Positions 15,656 to 24,037 of a DNA stretch of 38,511 nucleotides are shown one piece after another (position 1 is the stretch's first letter; the number at the start of each line of letters is the position of its first letter). The stretch spans positions 1-38,511 of the forward strand of contig NZ_QEYO01000026.1 of NCBI RefSeq assembly GCF_023718305.1, read 5' to 3'. A program made the position numbers and the translations under genes. The notes beneath the pieces were generated by a model, which saw only the letters and a list, made by a program, of their open reading frames with translations, made no database searches and was not told the DNA's origin. Source of the stretch: Gramella sp. AN32 (lineage in GTDB: Bacteria; Bacteroidota; Bacteroidia; Flavobacteriales; Flavobacteriaceae).

Positions 15656-15994
15656 CTATAGGTCGTACCGTTTTAAGGATTCCCCTGTTTTTATCTGGAA
15701 TGCATCTTCAATGTCAGACAAATAAATGATGCCGTCACCGGGATCCGGGGTCTTGCCGTTTTCAAGAATGATATCTATTGCCGATTGGGCCTCCTCGTTC
15801 TGGCAGACCAGTTCCAATTTTACCACAGGGCTGTTTGTTACGTGAAAATCGAGTGATGGTCTTGCGCCTTTTGCCTTGAACGCTCCGGTACCTTCAGCCT
15901 GTGACAGGGTCATACTTTTAAATCCGTTATCACTGAGAGCTTCGATGACTCTCTGTATCCTGTTCGGTTTAATAAATGCCTTTACTTCTTTCAT
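15656..15994 (-). CDS. PII-like protein of the metal-efflux-linked group
   Basis: The 112-residue protein has the PII ferredoxin-like start MKEVKAFIKPNRIQRVIEAL, a T-loop region (about 35-55) lacking the usual uridylylated tyrosine motif, and the C-terminal GDGIIYLSDIEDAFQIKTGE, the equivalent of the PII GDGKIFV signature. A PII group associated with heavy-metal RND operons is known (PII-NG); this gene sits between cusB and a Fur-family gene, in agreement. Its ligand is unknown; nitrogen regulation is unlikely given the context. It starts 110 nt downstream of cusB and is 6 nt upstream of the Fur gene. Confidence 0.85.
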   Translation of the reverse strand: MKEVKAFIKPNRIQRVIEALSDNGFKSMTLSQAEGTGAFKAKGARPSLDFHVTNSPVVKLELVCQNEEAQSAIDIILENGKTPDPGDGIIYLSDIEDAFQIKTGESLKRYDL

Positions 15995-16104
15995 ATTATG
16001 AATTTTTAAACTTGTATTAATCGATTTTGAACCGAGCCTGTTTTTTAACTAACTAATTAAGACGATAAACAAACTCGGGATCAAAACCTTTGATTGTTAT
16101 TGGA

Positions 16105-17349
16105 TTAATGTCCGTGTTCCAGTTCGCCCTTGACCATTTCAGAGGAAAGGGTGTAGGCACCATTGGTAACTATCTTTAGGTCTTTGGCCATTTCTGAAGG
16201 AATATTGATTTCCACAAAGCCAAGGTCATTTACGCCTGTGCTTACCGGAATCCTTTTAAATTTCATCGTATTCCCTTCCGTTTCGCCATCCTCTTCCAAG
16301 ATGAAAATATAAGACTGTTCGCCTTCCTTTACTATCGCTTCTTCAGGTACGGCATATCCGGATTTCTCTCCTTGTACTATTCTGCCCTCCACATACATTC
16401 CAGGCAGTAGTTCCTTATCTTTGTTTTCTATATCTGCAAGTACCTCTATAGCTTTTGGGTCTGATTCGAAAGTCTGTCCTACAGATCGTACGGTCGCTTT
16501 TAGTAATTCATCTGGTCTCGCGGTAGTCGAAAAAAGGATTTGTTGACCATTCTTGATTTGTTTTATATCTTTTTCATACACCTTGAAGTTTACATAAATC
16601 TTGGTATTGTCACTTATTGAAAACATTTTCGACTGTGGGGCCACATAATCACCAAGGCTTATCATAACTTCATCTACATATCCTTTTATAGGGGATGTTA
16701 TGGGAATAGCGGAGTATATCTGGCCTTCAGCCACTTTGTCCGGGTCAATGCCCAACAACCTCAATTGGGAACGTAAACCATTAACACTGGAAGTGGTGGA
16801 GCGGAATTTTGACTGCGCCATCTGGAATTCCTTGCCCGATGAAACACCTTTGTCATAAAGGGTCTGCTTGCGTTCGAAATCCTGTTTCAAAAATACCAGT
16901 TCATCGTTTTTTTCCTGATAATCCTGTTGCATTGCAACGATATCCGGGTGTTCTATATAAGCCAAAACCTGGCCTTTGTTGATGTTGTCTCCAGGAATAA
17001 CCCTAATTGAGCTTACGTTACCGCCAACAAATGGACTAATATTGGCTTTGTCCTGTGGGAAAAGCGCCAGCGTTCCTGTTACTTTAATGTTGTTCCCCAA
17101 ATTACGTTCCTCCAAAGGTTTCATTTCCAAACCTATGGTCTCGGCCTGTTGCTTTGTGAGTTCCACAACGCCTTCTTCGCCTTCTTCTTCATTATGTTCA
17201 CCTTCTTCTTCGTGTGCATCACCGTCCTCTTTCATTTTTTCAGAGGTTTCGCTATTTTCGTTATGGCCCAATTCCGAATCGGGCTTGTCGTTGCAGCCTA
17301 CCATCAAGAAGGCCATTAATGCTACACTTACTATTGCTATATTTTTCAT
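16105..17349 (-). CDS. cusB: RND efflux periplasmic adaptor, CusB/CzcB-like lipoprotein
   Basis: The 414-residue protein starts with a lipoprotein signal (VALMAFLMVGC, lipidated C19). A highly acidic, His-containing stretch follows (about 20-62, including DAHEEEGEHNEEEGEEG), then the lipoyl/hairpin/beta-barrel plan of membrane fusion proteins: GTLALFPQDKANISPFVGG, an alpha-hairpin (about 135-200), SPIKGYVDEVMISLGDYV, and a membrane-proximal part ending ELEHGH. Such adaptors join the inner-membrane RND pump to the outer-membrane channel and may hand over metal. The gene is 19 nt downstream of the fused cusA-cusC gene, its partner. Confidence 0.92.
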   Translation of the reverse strand: MKNIAIVSVALMAFLMVGCNDKPDSELGHNENSETSEKMKEDGDAHEEEGEHNEEEGEEGVVELTKQQAETIGLEMKPLEERNLGNNIKVTGTLALFPQDKANISPFVGGNVSSIRVIPGDNINKGQVLAYIEHPDIVAMQQDYQEKNDELVFLKQDFERKQTLYDKGVSSGKEFQMAQSKFRSTTSSVNGLRSQLRLLGIDPDKVAEGQIYSAIPITSPIKGYVDEVMISLGDYVAPQSKMFSISDNTKIYVNFKVYEKDIKQIKNGQQILFSTTARPDELLKATVRSVGQTFESDPKAIEVLADIENKDKELLPGMYVEGRIVQGEKSGYAVPEEAIVKEGEQSYIFILEEDGETEGNTMKFKRIPVSTGVNDLGFVEINIPSEMAKDLKIVTNGAYTLSSEMVKGELEHGH

Positions 17350-17368
17350 TTCTTATTCTTTTTTTAGA

Positions 17369-20300
17369 TTATAGGTTACCCAGTTGGTATTGCAGCTCAA
17401 TGAACTGCTGGTTAAATTGATTTATAAACTGTAAATGGGTTTGTTTTATCCTGATGGCGCTGTTGAGTATCGTGATATAGTTTACATAATCAATTTCACC
17501 TTCCCTGGAGGCCAGTTCTGCCGTAGTGATTTGTTCCTCGGCCAAAAGCAATGCTCCATCCTGATAGTAGTCAAGTGTTTTTTGGGTCTTTTCCAGCGAT
17601 TTTATGAGCTGCGACACTGTGCTTTCGGTCCTTGCCTTTTGTTCCAGGAATTGATTTTCAGCTACCACTGCATCGGCCTTGGCGGCCTTTACCCTTGATT
17701 TCTGCGGAAAGAACCAAAGCGGTATGCTGACACCGGCCTGATAGGTATAGAATCCTGAGGCATTATCTACCTCTTGACGGCCATAGGTCAAATTGAACTT
17801 GGGTAGGAACTGTGCTTTTTCCACACCGATATTGGCTTTGCTTACTTCCGCATTCTGCATAGCATATTGAAGCAAAGGATTATTGGAAGCAGAAGCCGAA
17901 TCCAAATTGGCCAAAAAATCTATCGGTTCATAGGGCTGACCAACCGTTTCTAATTCTTGGTCTATGCCCAAATACTGTTTCAATGCCCTTTTTGCAATTT
18001 CAATGTCATCATAGGCTTGCTGCCTTAAGACTTGGATCTGCTGATATTCTGAAGAGGCGGCAATAAATTCCAGCTTGCCCGTTTCCCCGGTATCATAGCG
18101 CAGTTCGGCAGCGGTCCTGAAATTGGCATAAACACTGTCCAACTGTTCCGCAAAACGCAATTGCGCCTTGTTATAATTGATGCGATCATAGGCCTGCATC
18201 ACATTACGGATCAATTGTTGTTCGTTGACGGCATAGAATTTTTCGCCCAGTTCGACCCGTTCTTTGTAGAACCTGGATTTTGAAAAACCGGAAAGCAAAT
18301 CAATATTTCCCTGTTGCACACCAATGGTGGTCTGTACACCGGGAAGGTCATTGCCCGCTTCTTCCTTCCCCGTAAAAATCTGGGTATTCCCCAAGTCGAA
18401 GCTGGTGCCTCTCATAGCCCGTTCCCGCTCAATGAATGCCTGGCTCTCCTTAAGGGAAGGATAATTTTCCTTGGCCAGGGCAATGGCTTCCTCCAATGTA
18501 ATGGTCTGCGCGATTTCACTTTCCTGTGCATTCACTGTATTCGAAGTTAAAAACCCTCCCAGGCTTAAGAGCACGACGATAATCGATGTGCTTTTATTGA
18601 CATAACTTGGGTCGTTTCCGTTGCCCTTACGTTCTTTGCGGGCTTCCAACCAATTATATAAAACAGGAATCACAACTAACGTAAGTAAGGTTGCGGTTAG
18701 CAAACCACCAATAACTACCGTTGCCAAAGGTCTTTGTACTTCTGCACCACCAGAGGTGGATACTGCCATAGGGATAAAGCCCATAATAGCAGCAGTTGCC
18801 GTTAAAAGGATAGGGCGCAACCTCTCGTGTGTCGCTTCATAGATCCGGTCTCTAATGTTTGTCATTCCACTTTCTTTGAGTTCATTGAATTTATTGATGA
18901 GGACGAGGCCATTTAATACGGCAACCCCAAAGAGCACGATAAAACCTACCCCCGCCGAGATACTGAAGGGCATGCCCCTTATCCATAGGGCGAACACACC
19001 GCCTATCGCCGCGAGCGGCACGGCCATATAGATCATGGTCGATTGCGAAAAGGAACCAAGGGCGAAGTACAGCAGGATAAAGATGAGTGCCAACGCAATG
19101 GGCACTACGATCATCAATCGGTCGGTCGCCCTTTGCAGGTTCTCAAAAGACCCTCCATAAGTCACATAATAACCTGGAGGGAGCTTCACTTGTTCATCCA
19201 GCTTAAGTTGGATCTCCTCTACCATAGATTTCACATCGCGTCCCCGTACATTGACACCCACGGAGATACGTCGATAGGTATTGTCCCGCGATATTTGCAT
19301 AGGCCCTGGTTTGTAGCTAATATCCGCTACCTCTTTCAAAGGAACTTGATTACCGCTGGGCAGATCGATATATAGATTCTTTAGGCTATTAATATCCTGC
19401 CTGAATTCTTTGGCTAGACGGATGACCACGTCAAATCTTTTTTCGCCTTCAAAAATCACACTTGCGGTCTCCCCTGCAAAGGCAGCGCTCACATAATCAT
19501 TAAGTTTGTCAATGGTTACCCCGTACTGTGCCATTTTTGCACGATTGTACACCACCGTCATTTGTGGCAAACCGCTTGTGGCTTCTACATTAAGGTCAGC
19601 CGCACCTGGCACGGTTCTGATTACGGCAGCGATCTCCTGTATCTTATCAGCTAGGACTTCAAGATCTTCCCCATATAATTTTATGGCAACATCTTCCCGC
19701 ACACCTGTCAAAAGTTCGTTAAAGCGAAGTTCTACAGGTTGAGTAAAGACGTAATTAACACCAGGTATGACTCCAATTTTTTCTTGGATTTTTTCGATAA
19801 GACCCTCTTTGGTCTCCGCACTTTTCCATTTGCTCTTATCTTTTTCCAGTATGATATAACTATCCGCAATATCCATAGGCATCGGGTCGGTAGGTATTTC
19901 TGCAACTCCTATCCTTGAAACCATCGTTTTTACCTCTGGGAATTCTTTGATAATATTTTGAAGCTTCTTGGAAGCTTCGATAGATTCGGTAAGACTACTT
20001 CCCGGTTTAATAAGGGCTTGCATTGCAATATCGCCCTCATCGAATTTCGGGATAAATTCGCCACCCATATTGCTAAAAATAAATCCTGCGACTACCAACA
20101 ATGCCACTGCACCCAAAACAATACCTGCTTTAAAGCGAAGTGCAAAAGACAATACGGGTCTATAGACCTTATTCAGCGCAGCAATGATTTTATCACTAAA
20201 CCTATCTATTGCATTTTCAAATCTGGCAAACCAATGTTCCTGATTTTTAATCGGTTTTAAGAAAAGAGCTGAAATCATTGGCACATAGGTCAAACAAAGT

Positions 20301-21772
20301 ATGATTGCCCCTAATACCGCAAAACCGAATGTAAATGCCATTGGGCGAAACATTTTTCCCTCAACTCCTGTCAAAAATAATATTGGCGTAAATACAATAA
20401 GTATGATCAATTGACCAAAGAATGCCGAATTCATCATCGTGCTTCCGGATTCATAAGCCATCTCATCCATCTCCGCCTGATCAACGACAGCTTTGGATTT
20501 TTTCATCCGCTGATGGATATGGAGCACCATACCTTCCACGATAATCACAGCGCCATCCACAATAATCCCAAAATCAATCGCTCCAAGGGACATCAGGTTC
20601 GCCCATACGCCAAATTGCTTCATAAGGATAAAGGCGAACAAAAGGGACAATGGAATAACTGATGCCGTAATCAAACCACCTCGTAAACTTCCCAATAGAA
20701 GGACCAATACAAATATTACAATCAAGGAGCCTTCGATAAGATTCTTTTCTACGGTACTTGTAGTCCTTCCAATAAGTTCGCTCCGGCTTAAAAAAGATTC
20801 AATGTAAAGACCTTCCGGAAGGGACTTTTGAATTTCGTCTATTCTAGTTTGTACATTTTCGATAACGTTGCTTGGACTTTCTCCTTTCAACATTAATATC
20901 TGTCCACCTACTGCTTCTTTACCGTCTTGGGTAAAGGCCCCGTAACGGACAGAATTGCCGTACCCTACTTTTTCTGCAACGTCTCGTATGAGAACAGGAC
21001 TTCCATTTTGTGTGGTTACCACGGTATTCTCAAGATCTTCTATGCTACGTGCGAGTCCTTCCCCTCTAATAAAGTTGGCCTGATGGTTTTTTTCTATATA
21101 AGCTCCACCGGTATTTGCATTGTTCATCTTGAGGGCTTCGAAAACCTGCCCCATTGTTATCCCAAAACTTTTAAGCTTGTTGGGATTGATGGCCACCTCG
21201 TACTGCTTTACATAACCACCAGCGGCATTGACTTCTACCACCCCTGGCACCAAGGCCATTTGGCGTTTTACCAACCAATCCTGGATAGTACGAAGCTCCA
21301 TTGGATCATATTGATCCTCATATCCCTCCTTAACTTTAATAGAATATTGATAAATTTCTCCTAAACCCGTTGTTATAGGAGCCATAAAAGGCGTGCCAAA
21401 ACCTTCAGGTATTTCTGAGCTGACCTCGGTCAGTTTTTCCTGTACCAACTGTCTTGGTAAATAGGTTCCTATTTCATCCTCGAAAACGATGGTTACCACC
21501 GAAAGCCCAAATCGAGAAACGGAACGCAGTTCGATTACATCGGGAAGATTCGCCATTGCCAATTCTACGGGATAGGTGACAAATTGTTCTATATCTTCCG
21601 TCCCAAGATTAGGAGCAGTAGTTATTACTTGTACTTGATTGTTTGTGATGTCCGGGACTGAGCCCAAATTGATTGTGGCCATAGACCAAATACCGGTACC
21701 GATAAGAGCCACCATCAGAAGCCCAACAACAAATTTATTGTTGATGGAAAATGAAATGATTTTATTAATCAT
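17369..21772 (-). CDS. cusA: HME-RND metal efflux pump fused to TolC-like outer-membrane factor (CusA-CusC fusion)
   Basis: The 1467-residue protein has two parts. Residues 1 to about 1055 form a CusA/CzcA pump, with the proton-relay helix GAIDFGIIVDGAVIIVEG (D400, D406, E413), as in divalent-ion HME1/3-type pumps. An internal hydrophobic segment (IIVVLLSLGGFLTSNTVNA) then looks like a signal peptide, with a likely cut near residue 1082. Residues 1083-1467 are a TolC/CzcC-type outer-membrane factor (ITLEEAIALAKENYPSL...). Fusions of this kind are known in Bacteroidota. How the joined chain is separated, if it is, is not visible here; the internal signal-like segment suggests processing. It is preceded by a DUF6660-like gene and followed by cusB. 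Metal: divalent (Zn/Co/Cd) or Cu, not decidable by eye. Confidence 0.93.
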   Translation of the reverse strand: MINKIISFSINNKFVVGLLMVALIGTGIWSMATINLGSVPDITNNQVQVITTAPNLGTEDIEQFVTYPVELAMANLPDVIELRSVSRFGLSVVTIVFEDEIGTYLPRQLVQEKLTEVSSEIPEGFGTPFMAPITTGLGEIYQYSIKVKEGYEDQYDPMELRTIQDWLVKRQMALVPGVVEVNAAGGYVKQYEVAINPNKLKSFGITMGQVFEALKMNNANTGGAYIEKNHQANFIRGEGLARSIEDLENTVVTTQNGSPVLIRDVAEKVGYGNSVRYGAFTQDGKEAVGGQILMLKGESPSNVIENVQTRIDEIQKSLPEGLYIESFLSRSELIGRTTSTVEKNLIEGSLIVIFVLVLLLGSLRGGLITASVIPLSLLFAFILMKQFGVWANLMSLGAIDFGIIVDGAVIIVEGMVLHIHQRMKKSKAVVDQAEMDEMAYESGSTMMNSAFFGQLIILIVFTPILFLTGVEGKMFRPMAFTFGFAVLGAIILCLTYVPMISALFLKPIKNQEHWFARFENAIDRFSDKIIAALNKVYRPVLSFALRFKAGIVLGAVALLVVAGFIFSNMGGEFIPKFDEGDIAMQALIKPGSSLTESIEASKKLQNIIKEFPEVKTMVSRIGVAEIPTDPMPMDIADSYIILEKDKSKWKSAETKEGLIEKIQEKIGVIPGVNYVFTQPVELRFNELLTGVREDVAIKLYGEDLEVLADKIQEIAAVIRTVPGAADLNVEATSGLPQMTVVYNRAKMAQYGVTIDKLNDYVSAAFAGETASVIFEGEKRFDVVIRLAKEFRQDINSLKNLYIDLPSGNQVPLKEVADISYKPGPMQISRDNTYRRISVGVNVRGRDVKSMVEEIQLKLDEQVKLPPGYYVTYGGSFENLQRATDRLMIVVPIALALIFILLYFALGSFSQSTMIYMAVPLAAIGGVFALWIRGMPFSISAGVGFIVLFGVAVLNGLVLINKFNELKESGMTNIRDRIYEATHERLRPILLTATAAIMGFIPMAVSTSGGAEVQRPLATVVIGGLLTATLLTLVVIPVLYNWLEARKERKGNGNDPSYVNKSTSIIVVLLSLGGFLTSNTVNAQESEIAQTITLEEAIALAKENYPSLKESQAFIERERAMRGTSFDLGNTQIFTGKEEAGNDLPGVQTTIGVQQGNIDLLSGFSKSRFYKERVELGEKFYAVNEQQLIRNVMQAYDRINYNKAQLRFAEQLDSVYANFRTAAELRYDTGETGKLEFIAASSEYQQIQVLRQQAYDDIEIAKRALKQYLGIDQELETVGQPYEPIDFLANLDSASASNNPLLQYAMQNAEVSKANIGVEKAQFLPKFNLTYGRQEVDNASGFYTYQAGVSIPLWFFPQKSRVKAAKADAVVAENQFLEQKARTESTVSQLIKSLEKTQKTLDYYQDGALLLAEEQITTAELASREGEIDYVNYITILNSAIRIKQTHLQFINQFNQQFIELQYQLGNL

Positions 21773-21812
21773 AGAAATTTTAGATTTAATTCAGTTAAAC
21801 TTTTCGGGATAA

Positions 21813-21886
21813 TTTTACGATGGCGTAAAATCATACGAAATGGGATTTAACCCTAGAAATGGGTTAAATACGGATATAGCTATCCG
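21813..21886. promoter_or_regulatory. Three stacked inverted repeats upstream of cusA
   Basis: The 126-nt gap between the DUF6660-like gene and cusA holds three separate inverted repeats. They are TTTTACG-N4-CGTAAAA (21813-21830), ATTTAACCC-N7-GGGTTAAAT (21845-21869, perfect 9-bp arms) and CGGATA-N4-TATCCG (21871-21886). None is followed by a T-run on the minus strand. They could be operators for the Fur-type or another regulator, or RNA hairpins that set the ratio of the two genes. Confidence 0.5.
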
Positions 21887-21898
21887 AAATAAACTGAA

Positions 21899-22210
21899 TT
21901 AAACTCTTGGGGGCTGTAAAAGGGAATATGTAGTTTCTTGACCTATATTGTCGAAATGACCGAAGATTTCTGAAGAAACGAGTGGAGTTAAAGGTTCAAA
22001 ACTTGAAGCACCAAAATCTATGGTGTGGACGTGACAGCAGTGACAAGTACAAAAAGGGGGGCATAGATCAAAAGCACTTTGATTATGGTCCGAATCCCCA
22101 CTATGCGCCACTTCTGTCTGAAAATTATCCGCATATGTATTAATATCATCACAAGGTAGCGCATTGAGCGCTAGAATGTAAAATGACAATATGATAGCTA
22201 GAATTTTCAC
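21899..22210 (-). CDS. DUF6660-like small secreted Cys/His-rich protein
   Basis: The frame is open from ATG 22276, but the GTG at 22210 gives a normal signal peptide (V/M-KILAIILSFYILALNALPC) and 103 residues, matching the length of DUF6660 proteins that precede cusA genes in Bacteroidota. The core motif is CPPFCTCHCCHVHTIDFG, a dense Cys/His metal-binding cluster, and the C-terminus ends YSLLQPPRV. With ATG 22276 an odd extra 22-residue leader would precede the signal and overlap the integrase end. The gene heads the cus operon; the protein is probably a periplasmic metal-binding accessory, but its function has not been shown to me by anything in the sequence. Confidence 0.8.
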   Translation of the reverse strand: MKILAIILSFYILALNALPCDDINTYADNFQTEVAHSGDSDHNQSAFDLCPPFCTCHCCHVHTIDFGASSFEPLTPLVSSEIFGHFDNIGQETTYSLLQPPRV

Positions 22211-22214
22211 ATTG

Positions 22215-22249
22215 CAAAGATAAGAAAAAAGGAATGCACAGGTTGTGCA
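22215..22249 (-). promoter_or_regulatory. Candidate promoter (-7 box TATCTTTG) and TGCACA palindrome for the cus operon
   Basis: On the minus strand TATCTTTG (plus 22215-22222) matches the Bacteroidota -7 consensus TAnnTTTG. It ends 4 nt before the GTG start at 22210, implying a very short or absent 5' leader. Just upstream lies the inverted repeat TGCACA-N3-TGTGCA (22235-22249), well placed for an operator. A second, imperfect TAATCTTTGCA copy overlaps its upstream edge. Confidence 0.4.
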
Positions 22250-22272
22250 AAGATTATTTACCTTTTCAAAAA

Positions 22273-23487
22273 TCAAAAATTAATGACGCTATCCAAGGCA
22301 TTATCTGCATCTCTATGCATAAAGTTAGATTGATAATTTATTGTGGTAGTAATCGAAGAATGTCTGTATAATTTTTGGAGCATATTAATTGGGATTTTAT
22401 CTTCCGATATATTCCCAAATGTATGTCTTGCAATGTGCATCGTTACTTTTTTTGAAATTTTTGCTTTCTCAGCTACCGTAACTAAATATTTATTGAATTT
22501 CTTATTGGCTGTTTTCGTTTTAGCGTAAACATCTTTAGCATTTTTTAAATCGGCTTTTTTCATTTCAGGAAATATGAAGTCCTCATCGTTCTGCTTGTCA
22601 TTTATGTAATCTTTCAAAATCGGAAAAACTTTATCTGGGATTTTTAAGGATAACAGTTTTGAATTCTTGTTCATTCGATAATGCAATCTGTTATCAAATA
22701 TGTCGTTCCAACGAATTTTTAATACATCAGCTACACGGATGCCAGCGAAGTAAAAACTGAAAAGCCAGAGATTTCGGGCGTGAGTTTCGTGGTCGGTCAA
22801 ATTTTCAACGGATTCAAGTTTTATGACCTCATTTTTGGTAAGGCCTATTTTTTCGGTTTCAGGGAACTTAATCCGTATTTTATCTGAACCGAATGGGTAA
22901 AGTTTTCTATCTACGATACCCAATTTAATGGCTCTGTTATAGATAGTTCTAATCACGATAAGATTATTTACTATCGACCTTTCTGTTAGGTTGTGTTTTT
23001 TACAGAGGTAGGTTTTAAATTTCTTTAAAAAATTTTCATCAATTTCTTGAAAGGTAAGCTGCTTTGATGTGGTAAATTTTAAAACGTGATTAATTCTTGC
23101 TTTATCTGTTGAAAGCCTAGACAGTTTTTCGTTTGCTTCTAAATCATCAAGAAAATCTTGTGCCACTTCGAAAAAAGTAACTGATTCGGAAGAAGCATAA
23201 AGTTTCTCTTTTATTTGATTGGCCGATATATCCTTTTTGCTCGACTGCAAATCAATTAGCATCTTATTCGCCTCAGACAGTTTAGTACTTAGCAAACCGT
23301 TTAACCTACCTGAGTAAGGGTGTGATTTTCTAACTCTAATATTTTTCCCATCCCAATCATTAGGATCAATATTATGACCTATATAATGATAATTTGAGCG
23401 ACGGTTTTTTGTAATACGAATACAAAGAGGACAATGCCCTTCTTTATTAGGCTTTTTCCGAAGTACTATTTTTGCATTTGATGACAT
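22273..23487 (-). CDS. Tyrosine recombinase / integrase (Bacteroidota type)
   Basis: The 404-residue protein has an N-terminal arm-binding region (about 1-95), a SAM-like core-binding domain (about 100-200) and a C-terminal catalytic domain with R251 (AGIRVADVL), the HxxR pair H351/R354 (HIARHTFG), H376 (YRHSS) and nucleophile Y385 (INYQ). All catalytic residues are present, so the enzyme should be active. Integrases of this kind mobilise islands and conjugative elements and commonly use tRNA 3' ends as attachment sites. Its gene begins 145-210 nt from a tRNA-Leu 3' remnant, with 11-bp-spaced direct repeats between them that could be arm sites. It marks the right end of the metal island. Confidence 0.94.
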   Translation of the reverse strand: MSSNAKIVLRKKPNKEGHCPLCIRITKNRRSNYHYIGHNIDPNDWDGKNIRVRKSHPYSGRLNGLLSTKLSEANKMLIDLQSSKKDISANQIKEKLYASSESVTFFEVAQDFLDDLEANEKLSRLSTDKARINHVLKFTTSKQLTFQEIDENFLKKFKTYLCKKHNLTERSIVNNLIVIRTIYNRAIKLGIVDRKLYPFGSDKIRIKFPETEKIGLTKNEVIKLESVENLTDHETHARNLWLFSFYFAGIRVADVLKIRWNDIFDNRLHYRMNKNSKLLSLKIPDKVFPILKDYINDKQNDEDFIFPEMKKADLKNAKDVYAKTKTANKKFNKYLVTVAEKAKISKKVTMHIARHTFGNISEDKIPINMLQKLYRHSSITTTINYQSNFMHRDADNALDSVINF

Positions 23488-23523
23488 ATCTTAAATATTG
23501 AGAATATAAAGATAATCATTTTT

Positions 23524-23542
23524 GGTACAACATAGGTACAAC
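23524..23542. repeat. Direct repeats GGTACAAC x2, 11 bp apart, by the integrase start
   Basis: GGTACAAC occurs at 23524-23531 and 23535-23542, one helical turn apart, in the 200-bp gap between the integrase start and the tRNA remnant. Such spaced repeats next to an att core are typical of integrase arm-binding sites or of an autoregulatory operator. Confidence 0.4.
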
Positions 23543-23623
23543 AAATTATGATTTTAAACGATATCAATTGACATTATATAAAATTATATATGTGTTAATC
23601 AGTTGATTATAATATAGGTTATG

Positions 23624-23700
23624 GGAATTTGGTGGTAAATACGCTGGATTCAAAATCCAGTTTCTTCGGAAGTATGGGTTCGATTCCCATCTCGAGTACT
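23624..23700 (+). pseudogene. tRNA-Leu(CAA) 3' remnant, probable attR of the island
   Basis: From about 23643 the sequence is a clean tRNA: anticodon stem CTGGA/TCCAG (23644-23648, 23656-23660) with loop TTCAAAA and anticodon CAA (23651-23653), a class II long variable arm (TTCTTCGGAA), T arm ATGGG/TTCGATT/CCCAT (23674-23690), 3' acceptor strand CTCGAGT and discriminator A. The class II arm, CAA anticodon and A73 indicate leucine. The matching 5' acceptor strand (ACTCGAG) is absent and the D arm is only a weak trace (about 23624-23642). It is thus a 3' duplicate left by integration, not a working tRNA. Confidence 0.75.
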
Positions 23701-23740
23701 AAAGGGTTTAGATTAATTTCTAAACCCTTTTTTATTTTTT
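23701..23740 (+). terminator. Intrinsic terminator after the tRNA-Leu remnant
   Basis: AAAGGGTTTAG (23701-23711) pairs perfectly with CTAAACCCTTT (23720-23730) over 11 bp with an 8-nt loop, followed by a T-rich run. It follows the tRNA 3' end directly, as expected for the original chromosomal tRNA terminator, so chromosome backbone probably resumes at 23701. Confidence 0.85.
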
Positions 23741-24037
23741 AGAAACAAAATTGGTATAATATTTTAATGTTTTGAAAAAAATATGTTCCTAAAATCAAAT
23801 TGTTTAGCATACCTATTAATTTGCAATTAAAATAACAAACATCACTAAATCAATACCTTAATTATTCCTTAGAGGACTTCTTATTGAATATTATAAAAGT
23901 AGTGTAGAATAGAATTACAAAATTAATTATATAAGTTTAGCCCCAGAAAAATTTTATAACATTCATACTTTAAGCCTTTTATTATTCTTGTAAATTAGAC
24001 AGAGATATTTAGAAAAAAATCGAAAATATTCTTAGGT
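23741..24037. other. AT-rich intergenic region
   Basis: About 300 bp of AT-rich sequence between the terminator and the phosphoesterase gene. I see no coding frame, RNA gene or strong repeat in it. It should contain the promoter of the 24038 gene, but no convincing TAnnTTTG box was found. Confidence 0.5.

Noticed and set aside
23624..23700. A functional tRNA-Leu
   Set aside because: The 5' acceptor strand complementary to CTCGAGT is not present upstream and the D arm cannot be folded.
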